In this document: positions 6,791 through 15,286 of the stretch, piece after piece
Layout: each line of letters opens with the position of its first letter
Position numbering within the stretch: the first letter of the stretch is position 1
Origin: Acidobacterium sp.
GTDB taxonomy: Bacteria > Acidobacteriota > Terriglobia > Terriglobales > Acidobacteriaceae
Assembly (NCBI GenBank): GCA_003152595.1
Contig: PMAM01000069.1
Coordinates: forward strand, 18,920 to 37,955
DNA: 19,036 bases
Direction: 5' to 3'
Notes under the pieces: generated by a model
What the model saw: the letters and a program-made list of their open reading frames with translations, nothing else
What the model was told of the DNA's origin: nothing
The model's database searches: none
Made by a program: the position numbers and the translations under genes

Positions 6791-6797
6791 AGCGCCC

Positions 6798-8858
6798 ATG
6801 ACGAAGGTTTACCTCTCTGTTCTTGGTTTCGCCGTTTGCGCTACTGTTGGTTTCACCGCGCCGGGATTTGCGCAGGCGCCGGCACCGCCCGTTCACGACT
6901 CACGCATTCCGAAAATTATTAGCGCGCTCAGCCAGGCAAAGACGATTCGCGCAACCGCGCTCTCGCCGGACGGCAAGCAGATTGTTTGGGAGGTGGGAGG
7001 ACGCGGAGGCTCGGAGATCGAGCTGGCGCCGCTGGGCCATCCCGATGCGGCGAAGCGGATTACGGCGTGCAGCAACGGCGAGAGAGGGCAGGAAAGCAAC
7101 GCGGTCTTCTCACCGGATTCAAAGCAGCTGGCGTTCTTCTCCGAGTGCACGAGCGATCACAAGACGGCTGTATTTTTGGCGGACGTAGCGGGAGGATCGG
7201 CGCCGCATCGGCTTGCGGAGCTGGACGGATTCGCGAAGGAGATGCAGTGGTCGCCGGATGGGAAGCGGCTGAGCTTCCTGTATGTAGAAGGCGCCTCACG
7301 GCCGTCGGGAGCGCTGGCGGCGGAGAAGCCGCAGACGGGCGTGATCGGGATGGAGGGCCTGGAAGTGCAGCGCGTGGCTGCGGTGGATGCCTCAAGCGGA
7401 CAGCTGACGCAAATCACACCGGCAAAGCTGCACGTGTTCGAGTTTGACTGGTCGCCGGATGCAAAGAACCTGGCGTACGTGGCGGCGCCTCCGCCGGGTG
7501 AGAACAACTGGTGGGTGGCGAAGCTCTACATGCAGCCGGTCGGCGGGGAACCGACGGCGATTCTCGATCCGCAGACGGTGGCGGGTTCGCTGCATGGTTT
7601 GCAGATTGCTGTGCCGCGGTGGGCTCCGGATGGGCAGCAGATTGCGTTCATCGGCGGCCTGATGTCGGACCAGGGATCGACGGGCGGGGATCTGTACCTG
7701 ATGCCGGCGGCGGGTGGCGAGCCGAAAGATTTGACGCCGAATCGGCGGGGGAGTCCGTCGTGGTTCGTCTGGCTTGACGAGAAGACGGTGGGGATTTCGG
7801 AGATCAAGGATGGCGAGTCCCATTTGTTTGCCTATGACATCGCAAGCCAGCAGGAGCAACCGGAGCATAGCCTGACGCTGCCGGCCGGTGTAAGTGGCGG
7901 TGGGCTGATGATGAGCGTCTCGAAGGCGAACTCGAACGAAGTTGCGCTGGTTCGGTCTTCGTTTGAGAATCCGCCCGAGGTTTGGGCGGGCAGGCTGACC
8001 GACCTGAAGCAGATTACGCACATCAACGACGGCGTCAAGCCCGTGTGGGGCAAGGCGGAGTCCGTAGAGTGGGAGAACGAGGGCTTCCACGTGCAGGGAT
8101 GGCTGCTGCTGCCCGCTCACTACGATTCGGCGAAGAAGTATCCGCTGATTGTGGAGGTGCACGGCGGGCCTTCATCGGCGGTGATGCCGCGGTGGCCCGG
8201 GGTCGGCTATGGGCCGGTTCCGCTCTCGGCGCTCGACTATTTTGTGCTGATGCCGAATCCGCGCGGCAGTTATGGCGAGGGGGAGAAGTTCACGCAGGCG
8301 AATCGCAAAGACTTCGGCTACGGCGATCTGCGGGACATCCTTGCCGGTGTGGACGCGGTGGAGAAGAAGTATCCGATCGACGATCACCGCGTGGGGCTGA
8401 CGGGGTGGAGCTACGGCGGCTTCATGACCATGTTCGCGGTGACGCAGACCCACCGGTTTCGGGCAGCCGTGGCGGGCGCGGGCATCTCGGACTGGCAGAG
8501 CTATTACGGGGAGAACCAGATCGACCGGTGGATGATTCCCTTCTTTGGCGCGTCGGTGTACGACGATCCGGCGGTGTACGCGAAGATGTCGGCGATCAAC
8601 TACATCAAGAACGTGACCACGCCGGTGCTGGAAGTGGTCGGGGAACGGGACGGGGAGTGTCCGGCGCCGCAGTCGTTCGAGTTCTGGCATGCGCTGCGCG
8701 ATCTGGACAAGACGACAGAGCTGGTGGTGTATCCCGATGAAGGACATGGGTTCGTGAATCCTGACCATCGGCGGGATGTGCTGGAGCGGGCGCTGGGGTG
8801 GTTTGAGGAATATATGCCGGATACAGAGCTCAGCGCTCAGAGCTCAGGGCACAGATAG
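6798..8858 (+). CDS. Secreted S9-family (prolyl oligopeptidase / acylaminoacyl-peptidase-like) serine peptidase
   Basis: This 686-aa protein has a signal peptide (MTKVYLSVLG... with cleavage likely after AQA at 25-27), then a WD40/PD40-like beta-propeller (about 40-400; repeated SPDG/SPDSK/APDG turns) and a C-terminal alpha/beta-hydrolase domain (about 430-686). The catalytic triad is visible: Ser538 in GWSYGG, Asp618 in GERDGECP and His650 in PDEGHGF. Family members cleave oligopeptides after entry through the propeller; here it probably acts in the periplasm or outside the cell, in peptide scavenging. The start at 6798 was chosen because it opens the signal peptide; upstream in-frame sequence overlaps the divergent GNAT gene. 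The last ~10 residues (TELSAQSSGHR) are encoded by a short GAGCTCAG-type repeat. Confidence 0.93.
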   Translation: MTKVYLSVLGFAVCATVGFTAPGFAQAPAPPVHDSRIPKIISALSQAKTIRATALSPDGKQIVWEVGGRGGSEIELAPLGHPDAAKRITACSNGERGQESNAVFSPDSKQLAFFSECTSDHKTAVFLADVAGGSAPHRLAELDGFAKEMQWSPDGKRLSFLYVEGASRPSGALAAEKPQTGVIGMEGLEVQRVAAVDASSGQLTQITPAKLHVFEFDWSPDAKNLAYVAAPPPGENNWWVAKLYMQPVGGEPTAILDPQTVAGSLHGLQIAVPRWAPDGQQIAFIGGLMSDQGSTGGDLYLMPAAGGEPKDLTPNRRGSPSWFVWLDEKTVGISEIKDGESHLFAYDIASQQEQPEHSLTLPAGVSGGGLMMSVSKANSNEVALVRSSFENPPEVWAGRLTDLKQITHINDGVKPVWGKAESVEWENEGFHVQGWLLLPAHYDSAKKYPLIVEVHGGPSSAVMPRWPGVGYGPVPLSALDYFVLMPNPRGSYGEGEKFTQANRKDFGYGDLRDILAGVDAVEKKYPIDDHRVGLTGWSYGGFMTMFAVTQTHRFRAAVAGAGISDWQSYYGENQIDRWMIPFFGASVYDDPAVYAKMSAINYIKNVTTPVLEVVGERDGECPAPQSFEFWHALRDLDKTTELVVYPDEGHGFVNPDHRRDVLERALGWFEEYMPDTELSAQSSGHR

Positions 8859-8873
8859 CTGGGAGCCGGGAGC
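8824..8873. repeat. Short repeats at the 3' end of the S9 peptidase gene
   Basis: CAGAGCTCAG occurs at 8824-8833 and 8838-8847, followed by the second copy of GGGAGCCGGGAGC (8861-8873). The first elements lie inside the final codons of the peptidase gene. The rest of the 8859-9079 gap shows no gene; a TATTCT hexamer at 9004-9009 is a weak -10 candidate for the next gene. Confidence 0.5.
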
Positions 8874-9079
8874 GGGACGCAGCAGGCGCCGGTGCAGTCG
8901 TTGGGATTTGCTCACTAAACCGATCCGTATGCGTCCGCTACCTGGGTCCGGGTGGCAACGATTTCCGGGTATCTTGGCGCTGTGCGTGCCACTCCTCGTT
9001 TGTTATTCTGAGACGCACGCGGAATATTGAGGTGCTTGGACCGTCTGACGCGGCCAGACTGCGCAGGCGGGGAGGTTTC

Positions 9080-11518
9080 ATGCGGCGGTTGCTTGCGTTT
9101 GCAGTTGTTTTGGCCTTTACGCTTCCGGTAGGTTTCTCCGTCACGGGCTGTGGCCACAATCCCAACAGTTACTGCATCAAGAATGGCCATGCCTATGGCA
9201 TCACGACCAGCCAGGTGGTCTCCATCACGCTGGGGCCGGAGGTCACCGGGCTTTCGCTGGCGTGGGGTCAAACCGGGTCGCTGGGGGCGCCGCAGGCCTT
9301 CAACTGCAACAACGAGTCCGCCAGCGTGACCCACTACACCTATGCCAGCTCCAACCTGCTGCTGGCCGATATCTCGCCCTCCGGCACGCTCTGCGCCGGC
9401 ACATGGAACCGCAACAGCCCGGGCGGCGTGCCTGACTTTACCATCTGCACGCCACCGTCCGGCGCTTCGCTGTCTGCGTTCAAGGGATGCTCGGCGAGCA
9501 CCTGCGGCACCGTACAGGTGACAGCCTCCGGTGCGGCCGTTACCAGCAATCCGGTGAACGTCTACATTCACCCTCCGATCTCATCCATTACCATCCCGGC
9601 GCAGAGTTCATGCATGTCGCAGGGTCAGACGCTGACCACGTCGCTGCTGGCCGAGACGACGGTGACCGGGCCAGGGGGCACGACGCTTTGCAGCCCCACC
9701 ACGCTTTCCTGCACCAGCCCGAGCGCGAATGTGGGAACGATCACGTACAACCCGGTGACCGCAAGCGTGGTGAACATCGACAACACGACCAATCCGACAA
9801 GCTCGACTCCGGGCAGCGCCTCCAGCACGAATCCGAACGGCGTTGCCACGGCGAACCTGCCTGGCTCGACGGTGATCAACGCGACGACCTCAGAGGTGAC
9901 GTCGGCAGCGGGCTTCTTCTCCACCTGCCCGCCGAAGACGATTTCGCTGACCATCAATGGCTCGACCTCGGCAACGGTGACAGCCAGCTCGCCGCAGACC
10001 GTGGTCGCATCGGTGACCGATTCGAACAACAACCCGATCAACGGTCTGAACCTGACCTATGCGTCGACCGAGCCGCAGAATCTAAGCGTGAGCACCACGG
10101 GCCTGGTGACGGCGACCTTCCCGAGTCACGCGACGGTGACGGCTATTTGCCAGCCGCCGAGCTGCAATCCGGCGCCGGTGAACCTGATCGGTAATCTCGG
10201 CAACGGAATGCCGGTGGCGGGCAATCGCATCAACCTCAGCTCGCCGGGACGGGTCACCAACAAGATCTGGTTCGCCTCGTCGCAGTCTCCTTATTTCTCT
10301 GAGATCGATCTGTCCACAGGCGGGGCGGCGTCTCCGATCCGGCTGCCCTTTACGCCGAATTCGATGGTGATGGATCAGGCGGGAGACACGCTGTACTTCG
10401 GCAGCTATCACGAGCTCATGACTTACAGCACGCTGACCAACACCCTCAGCAAGGAGGTGCCGGGGGCGCCTGGAGTGGTGCTGGCGGTTTCGCCCACCGG
10501 CTCGACAGCGATCATCAACGATCAGCTTCGCCAGGTCATTTATCTGTACAGCACCGCGAACAGCACAATCAGCAGCATTGGGGGGATCGCGTTTCGTGCA
10601 CAGTATTCGCCGGATGGGACGACGGTCTACATCGTGGGCCAGGATCCGGCGACGGGGCAGAATACGCTCTTTGTGGACAGCAGCGGCACAGGTTGGTCCA
10701 GCTATCCGCTCAGCAGTCAGCCGGCGTACGCCTGCCCGCTGGAGGCAGCCGGCACCACGGCCGCGCCCGCCTACAACCCGGCGTGGGATCCCTTCTGCGG
10801 GCCGGCGCTGACGATCACGGTGCCCAGTGTTGCGACGTTCCTGAGCGGGAACTCGACGGCCGCACGCAGCTATTGCCCAAACACAAACTCGACTCCGCCG
10901 TACTATCCGCCGGCCGGGGATGTGGGCGTGACGACCACGGAGCTGACGGCGACGGCGGACGGGAACCATGTGCTCGGTGCGGACGACACGACGTTCTCCG
11001 ACATCGTGCTGGGCGCGGCGGGGAGTCCGCCCACCGGTGTTCCGGTCAACGCGTGTCCTGCCTATGCAGGGCCCCCGCTGACACTGACCACCAACCCGAT
11101 CACGGCGACTTTGCCGGTTGCCGCCTCCGAAATCGATCAGGTCGTATCCTCGCCCGATTCCTCGCTTGCATTCGTGACCTACAACGCAGGCGGAGCCTCG
11201 GGCGTGCTTCCTTACTACCAGCCGGTGAACACAGGTGGGCTGGGCACACTGGGGCCGGTCCAACTCTCCACGGCTCCGGGAGCGCCAGCGCCGCAGGCAC
11301 CTGTTGCCGGTGCTTTCAGTCCCGACGGCTCGATTTTCTTCGTCAGCACCAGCGGCGACAATCTGGTGCACGAGCTGGGCACGTCGACGAGCCCCCCGGC
11401 CGACTCCGGGACGACGCTGGACCCGAAGCTGTTTTCGGATCCGGCGGCGACTGCAGGGAAATCGGTGCCGGTTCCGGCGCAGTTTCTGGCGGTGCAGAGC
11501 GTGTCGTCGAGGACATAA
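9080..11518 (+). CDS. Large secreted lipoprotein with Ig-like and beta-propeller regions
   Basis: This 812-aa protein of unknown function starts at ATG 9080, chosen because GGAGG (9071-9075) lies 4 nt upstream and a lipoprotein signal follows: MRRLLAFAVVLAFTLPVGFS then VTGC, with Cys24 as the predicted lipidated residue. The first ~380 residues are Thr/Ser/Asn-rich and resemble bacterial Ig-like (BIG) modules in secreted acidobacterial proteins. From ~390 (KIWFASSQSPYFSEIDL) a beta-propeller-like region follows, with blades of the type GDTLYFGS, SPDGTTVYIVG and SPDGSIFFVS. It carries about 17 cysteines, several in closely spaced pairs, which fits an oxidising compartment. There is no catalytic motif; binding or adhesion at the cell surface is a guess. 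A terminator-like hairpin follows. Confidence 0.85.
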   Translation: MRRLLAFAVVLAFTLPVGFSVTGCGHNPNSYCIKNGHAYGITTSQVVSITLGPEVTGLSLAWGQTGSLGAPQAFNCNNESASVTHYTYASSNLLLADISPSGTLCAGTWNRNSPGGVPDFTICTPPSGASLSAFKGCSASTCGTVQVTASGAAVTSNPVNVYIHPPISSITIPAQSSCMSQGQTLTTSLLAETTVTGPGGTTLCSPTTLSCTSPSANVGTITYNPVTASVVNIDNTTNPTSSTPGSASSTNPNGVATANLPGSTVINATTSEVTSAAGFFSTCPPKTISLTINGSTSATVTASSPQTVVASVTDSNNNPINGLNLTYASTEPQNLSVSTTGLVTATFPSHATVTAICQPPSCNPAPVNLIGNLGNGMPVAGNRINLSSPGRVTNKIWFASSQSPYFSEIDLSTGGAASPIRLPFTPNSMVMDQAGDTLYFGSYHELMTYSTLTNTLSKEVPGAPGVVLAVSPTGSTAIINDQLRQVIYLYSTANSTISSIGGIAFRAQYSPDGTTVYIVGQDPATGQNTLFVDSSGTGWSSYPLSSQPAYACPLEAAGTTAAPAYNPAWDPFCGPALTITVPSVATFLSGNSTAARSYCPNTNSTPPYYPPAGDVGVTTTELTATADGNHVLGADDTTFSDIVLGAAGSPPTGVPVNACPAYAGPPLTLTTNPITATLPVAASEIDQVVSSPDSSLAFVTYNAGGASGVLPYYQPVNTGGLGTLGPVQLSTAPGAPAPQAPVAGAFSPDGSIFFVSTSGDNLVHELGTSTSPPADSGTTLDPKLFSDPAATAGKSVPVPAQFLAVQSVSSRT

Positions 11519-11571
11519 GGGCGGAGGGGACGGCACAGGGTTGCCGGGCAGGAGCACGGAGGCCGCGGGCA

Positions 11572-11602
11572 AAGAGGGGCGCTGACCCAACGGGCGCCTC
11601 TT
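11572..11602 (+). terminator. Terminator-like hairpin after the lipoprotein gene
   Basis: AAGAGG + CGC (with a 2-nt GG bulge) pairs with GCG + CCTCTT around an 11-nt loop. It lies 54 nt after the lipoprotein stop. The following sequence (CCTGCCTTACACC) lacks a good T-run, so intrinsic termination is uncertain. Confidence 0.35.
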
Positions 11603-11632
11603 CCTGCCTTACACCTGTTCCTGCCTTACACT
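11601..11632 (+). promoter_or_regulatory. 14-nt direct repeat and -10-like hexamer before nadK
   Basis: TTCCTGCCTTACAC is repeated exactly at 11601-11614 and 11618-11631 (17-nt period). The second copy ends in TACACT (11627-11632), a -10-like hexamer 7 nt before the nadK ATG. The only purine patch (AGGA, 11633-11636) is 3 nt from ATG, too close for a normal ribosome site. The duplication may give two overlapping promoter-like sites or a regulator site; leaderless transcription is plausible. Confidence 0.4.
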
Positions 11633-11639
11633 AGGACCC

Positions 11640-12497
11640 ATGTCGCGCATCGCCATTATTTCCAAGCCGCAGAAGGAAGAACTGCGGCAGTTGCTGCCGG
11701 AGCTGGTGCTGTGGCTGAAGGCGCACGGGCACGAAGCGCTGCTCGATCCGGTGAGCGCGAACTATGTGACGGATGAGCCGGTGCATCCGCGCCCGGAACT
11801 GTCGGCCCTGAATCCGGATCTGGTCATCGTTCTGGGGGGCGACGGCACGCTGCTGGCGGCCGCACGAGTCTTTGCGCGCAGCGGGGTTCCCATCCTCAGC
11901 GTCAATCTCGGCGCGCTGGGCTTCCTCACCGAGGTCCCGTTGTCGGATCTCTACACCCATCTCGAAGCCTGGGGGAGAGGCGCCTGCTGCATCGAGTCAC
12001 GCACCATGCTGCACGGCGAACTGTGGCGCGACGGAAAGGTACACTCCGCGCACGAAGCGCTGAACGACGTTGTGGTGGCCAAGGGCGCCATCGCGCGCAT
12101 GGGCCACTTCGCGGTGGAGGTCGACGATCAGCTGGCTGCAAGCTTTCGCGCCGATGGGGTGATTGTCGCAACGCCGACCGGATCCACCGCCTACTCGCTG
12201 GCGGCGGGGGGCCCGGTGATGGTGCCGCGGGTGGATGTACTGGAGGTGACGCCGATCTGTGCGCACCAATTGACGCTGCGGTCGATGGTCTTGCAGGGTT
12301 CTTCGCGCATTCTGGTGCGGATCGAGGGAATTCCCGACCAGACTTTCCTGACGGTGGATGGGCAGGAGGTGGTCGACCTGCGTATTGGCGACGAGCTGCG
12401 GTGCCGGAAGTCGGACTACTGCGTCAAGCTGATCCGGCTGGGAGAGAACGGCTTCTTCGATATCCTGCGGTCGAAGCTGAAGTGGGGGGAGAAGTAG
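11640..12497 (+). CDS. nadK: NAD kinase
   Basis: This 285-aa cytoplasmic enzyme phosphorylates NAD to NADP using ATP (or polyphosphate in some bacteria). Family motifs are GGDGT (66-70, phosphate-binding and catalytic), NLGALGFL (89-96), LNDVVV (141-146) and TPTGSTAYSLAAGG (178-191), followed by the usual C-terminal domain (FLTVDGQE). Length is typical (~290) and the first residues (RIAIISKP) match the family's first beta strand, which supports the ATG at 11640. No convincing Shine-Dalgarno site is present. It stands alone on the plus strand and converges with the kinase/lipoprotein operon. Confidence 0.96.
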   Translation: MSRIAIISKPQKEELRQLLPELVLWLKAHGHEALLDPVSANYVTDEPVHPRPELSALNPDLVIVLGGDGTLLAAARVFARSGVPILSVNLGALGFLTEVPLSDLYTHLEAWGRGACCIESRTMLHGELWRDGKVHSAHEALNDVVVAKGAIARMGHFAVEVDDQLAASFRADGVIVATPTGSTAYSLAAGGPVMVPRVDVLEVTPICAHQLTLRSMVLQGSSRILVRIEGIPDQTFLTVDGQEVVDLRIGDELRCRKSDYCVKLIRLGENGFFDILRSKLKWGEK

Positions 12498-12499
12498 GA

Positions 12500-12530
12500 C
12501 AGGTTACAGGGAGCAGGTTACAGGTTACAG
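12500..12530. repeat. Triple CAGGTTACAG direct repeat in a convergent intergenic gap
   Basis: CAGGTTACAG occurs at 12500-12509, 12514-12523 and 12521-12530 (the last two overlap). The copies sit between nadK and the convergent lipoprotein gene, just after the nadK stop. No terminator with a T-run is evident in this 81-nt gap. Function unknown. Confidence 0.6.
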
Positions 12531-12578
12531 TCAAGGTTCAGGAGTGTGAGCCCCGTGACCTGAGCTCTGAGCCCTGTT

Positions 12579-13196
12579 CTACGGCTTGGTCAGTTCCTGA
12601 AGCAGCTGTTTTGCCTTGGAACTCAGGGTGTTCGCACCAGCGAAATCGTCCACGTTCAAAGAATCGCGCGCGCGCGTAATGTACTGGCGAATCAGGGTGA
12701 CGGTTTTCTGCTCGTCGGAGTTCAGGGGCCGCTTGATTGCGTTGAGCCCGTTTTCGGTGGCATCGATCTGCTCCGAGATGGTCTGGCGGCTGACGGGATC
12801 GTCGGGCGTAGAGAGCTGCCCGAGTGGCGTCTTATCCGACGGCTGAACCGTGGCGACCTGATTGGCCGGCGGGGCCGGCGTTGTAGCGGTACCGGCAGGA
12901 GTCTTTGCTTCTTCTGCGGCAGACTTCGGATGGTGTTTCGGGGTATGGTGCGGCTGAGCCGTCGCGACTTCGGGCTTCACCTCGGGTGGAGCCGTGGTAT
13001 CCAGCTTGACGGGATGTGTCGTGGTCGCGGGAATGGCAGGTGGTATCAGGGGCAGCGAGGCAGCCATCTGCGACGGAGGCAGCGCAGGCGCCTCGGCGGC
13101 CGGCGGAGACACGACGGCCGTCGGCTTTTTGGGGCCGCAACCGGTCAGCAGCGCCAGCAGCACGGCAATCGCTGCGCATCCTCTTCCGGAACTCAT
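12579..13196 (-). CDS. Pro-rich lipoprotein coupled to the sensor kinase gene
   Basis: This 205-aa lipoprotein of unknown function has a lipoprotein signal with lipobox LTGC (Cys20), a long Pro/Ala/Thr/His-rich spacer (about 24-125, including HHTPKHHPK) and a C-terminal helical segment (about 127-203, from PVSRQTISEQIDATENGL to AKQLLQELTKP) with alternating hydrophobic and charged residues. That segment could be a helical hairpin packing against a partner. Its ATG overlaps the kinase stop as ATGA (13193-13196), so it is probably co-translated with the kinase. Position suggests an envelope sensor, an accessory to the kinase, or an output of the two-component system; no family is recognised. 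Confidence 0.82.
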   Translation of the reverse strand: MSSGRGCAAIAVLLALLTGCGPKKPTAVVSPPAAEAPALPPSQMAASLPLIPPAIPATTTHPVKLDTTAPPEVKPEVATAQPHHTPKHHPKSAAEEAKTPAGTATTPAPPANQVATVQPSDKTPLGQLSTPDDPVSRQTISEQIDATENGLNAIKRPLNSDEQKTVTLIRQYITRARDSLNVDDFAGANTLSSKAKQLLQELTKP

Positions 13197-15214
13197 GGTC
13201 CGGACCTTTCTGGCTGGGTCTCACCACCCTGGCGAGCAAGCTCGCTGGGAATCGCGTGTCCTGTAGCGTCCAAAACTACGCGCTGTCCCGAACCGGCAGA
13301 AATAAGCGGGAGCCGCAGTACGAATGTAGTTCCGCTCCCAGTCTTCGATTCTACGTCAATTTGGCCGTGGTGCATCTGGAGAATGCGGTAAGTCATGGCC
13401 AGGCCGATGCCGCTGCCCTCTTTCTTGGTCGTGAAGTAGAGGTCGAAGATGCGGGAACGGATTTCGTCGGCGATGCCCTCGCCGTGGTCGCGGACCCGGA
13501 TATAGGCCCAGCGCGTGTCTTCCGTGAGGCGGACCTCGAGCAATCCGCCGGAGGCCATGGCCTGGGCGCCATTGAGCACCACGTTGAGGAGCGCCTGTTC
13601 CAGCAGATCGGCGTCGACCCGGCAGACAACGGGACGGGACGGCAAGTCACTCTCGACGGCAACGCCCCGCGTCTGGAAGTCGGCGGACGCGAGCATGAGC
13701 ACGCCGGAGACGATGGCGCGCAGGTCCTGGTCCTTGAGCTGAAGCTCGACGGGGCGGGAAAAATCGACCAGGGTCTGGACGACGCGATCGAGGCGGCGGA
13801 TCTCACTCTGGATGATGTCGAGGTGGCGCAGCGCGTCGCCGCCGACCTGGACCTTGTTCCGCAGCAGTTCGAGGTGAACCACGATCGCATTGATGGGATT
13901 CTTGACTTCGTGTCCGACGCCGGCAGTGAGGCGGCCGATGGACGCCATGCGGCGAGAGACTTCCAGCTCGGTTTCGATCTCCTGGACAGATTCGAGATCG
14001 TGGATGGTGAGCAGAGCGCCGAGCGAATGACGGTCGCGCGACTGGGCGTCGTGGATAAAGTCGAGTGAGACCTCGACGCGGCGCCCGGTCTCGGTGGTCA
14101 CCTCTTCCTGCACGATGGACATGCCGCCTTCGAAGGCGTCGCGGACAAGGCGGCCGAGGCGGGTGGAGCGGTCGAAGATCTCGCGGACCTCGGCGCCGAA
14201 GATGCGCTCGCGGCCGATGTTGAGGAAGCGCTCGCAGGCGCTGGAGACGAGGACGGCGCGAGCGTCGCGGGTGAAGAGCATGACGCCGTCCTGCAGGTTG
14301 GAGAGAATCTGGTCGAGGTTCTCCCGCAGGGCGGAGAAGACTTCCTCGACGTTGCGGATGCGCTGGCCGAGGCGTTCAATCTTGCCGGAAACCTGGGCGA
14401 CGGCGTCGCCGCTGCGGCGGGATTCGCGTTCCGGCACTTCGGCGAGAGCGCCGCCCTGGGGCAGGTCCGGTTCGATACTGCGGCGGGCCTCGCGGGTGGC
14501 GGGGGAATCTGCAGGAGCCTCCTGAGCAGCGAGCGTGTCGAGCCGCTCGCTGATCTGCTCGATGGGCTGGAGGGCGAGGTTGGCCACGAAGGCGGCGACG
14601 ATCATGGAGATGATCATGGCCAGCCCCATGAAGCTGAAGGACTCAATCAGCCAGGGTTTGAAGGCAGAGCCGAGAAAGGTGGTGCGGATGCCGATGCGAA
14701 TGGTGAGGAAGGGCTGATCGTTGCGATCGAGGCCGAGGGAGACGTTGTAGACCTGAGGCCGCCCAAAGACGATACGCAGGGTGCGGACCACCGACTGGCG
14801 GCGCAGGACAGAGTAATCGGGGCGGTGGGGCAGGACCTGATCGTCGAGAGTGGAGTCCGGCACGGCGATGATGGCGCGGTTCTGCCGGTCGGCGATGGAG
14901 ATGTCGAGGACGGTCGGCGAGTAGTTGACGATGGAAGTGAGCAGCGAGTTGAGGCCGGCATCGCGGCGCAGGGAATCGGCGACAGCGGCGCGCACCGCGA
15001 CCGGATCGTCGGGGTCGAAATGGCGGTCGCGCAGGCCGTTATCCAGGGCGCCGCGCATCTGAAACAGCACGTTGTGGGCGAGGTAGTCGGTCGTCGACCA
15101 GGACTGTTCGATGTGCTGCTGGAGCAGCTGGCTCAGCCAGATCCAGGAGAAAACCACCACCACGCAAAAGACGAGTCCGGTGATGGCAAGGACGAGTTTG
15201 GTCTTGAGCCGCAT
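13193..15214 (-). CDS. Membrane sensor histidine kinase (NtrB/ZraS-like)
   Basis: This 673-aa protein has TM1 (about 7-29), an extracytoplasmic sensor region (about 30-190), TM2 (about 191-214), a short charged linker, a PAS-like domain (about 293-345; SNLQDGVMLFTRDARAVLV), a HisKA dimerisation domain with the phosphoacceptor His435 in GVGHEVKNP, and a HATPase_c domain. The HATPase boxes are seen: N box NVVLNGAQAM, G1 DHGEGI, F box FDLYFTTK and G2 GSGIGL. It should autophosphorylate and pass phosphate to the NtrC-type regulator encoded 72 nt upstream. The region after TM2 (about 240-290) is highly charged and lacks a clear HAMP domain. No good Shine-Dalgarno site is seen at this ATG; the start is chosen because TM1 follows at once. 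The signal sensed is unknown. Confidence 0.93.
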   Translation of the reverse strand: MRLKTKLVLAITGLVFCVVVVFSWIWLSQLLQQHIEQSWSTTDYLAHNVLFQMRGALDNGLRDRHFDPDDPVAVRAAVADSLRRDAGLNSLLTSIVNYSPTVLDISIADRQNRAIIAVPDSTLDDQVLPHRPDYSVLRRQSVVRTLRIVFGRPQVYNVSLGLDRNDQPFLTIRIGIRTTFLGSAFKPWLIESFSFMGLAMIISMIVAAFVANLALQPIEQISERLDTLAAQEAPADSPATREARRSIEPDLPQGGALAEVPERESRRSGDAVAQVSGKIERLGQRIRNVEEVFSALRENLDQILSNLQDGVMLFTRDARAVLVSSACERFLNIGRERIFGAEVREIFDRSTRLGRLVRDAFEGGMSIVQEEVTTETGRRVEVSLDFIHDAQSRDRHSLGALLTIHDLESVQEIETELEVSRRMASIGRLTAGVGHEVKNPINAIVVHLELLRNKVQVGGDALRHLDIIQSEIRRLDRVVQTLVDFSRPVELQLKDQDLRAIVSGVLMLASADFQTRGVAVESDLPSRPVVCRVDADLLEQALLNVVLNGAQAMASGGLLEVRLTEDTRWAYIRVRDHGEGIADEIRSRIFDLYFTTKKEGSGIGLAMTYRILQMHHGQIDVESKTGSGTTFVLRLPLISAGSGQRVVLDATGHAIPSELARQGGETQPERSGP

Positions 15215-15286
15215 GGTCGGGGGGCCGCGCTCAACGGTTAAGGATCGGTAAAGGGAGGATACAAAGATTGCTCCTCGCTTACCACC

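Noticed and set aside
6798..8873. S9 gene as cargo of a mobile element
   Set aside because: Only 13-nt flanking repeats were found; no transposase, integrase or terminal inverted repeats are present.
10082..11590. 502-aa minus-strand ORF opposite the large lipoprotein
   Set aside because: Arg-rich with no domain; the plus strand has a signal peptide, a lipobox and a strong ribosome site.
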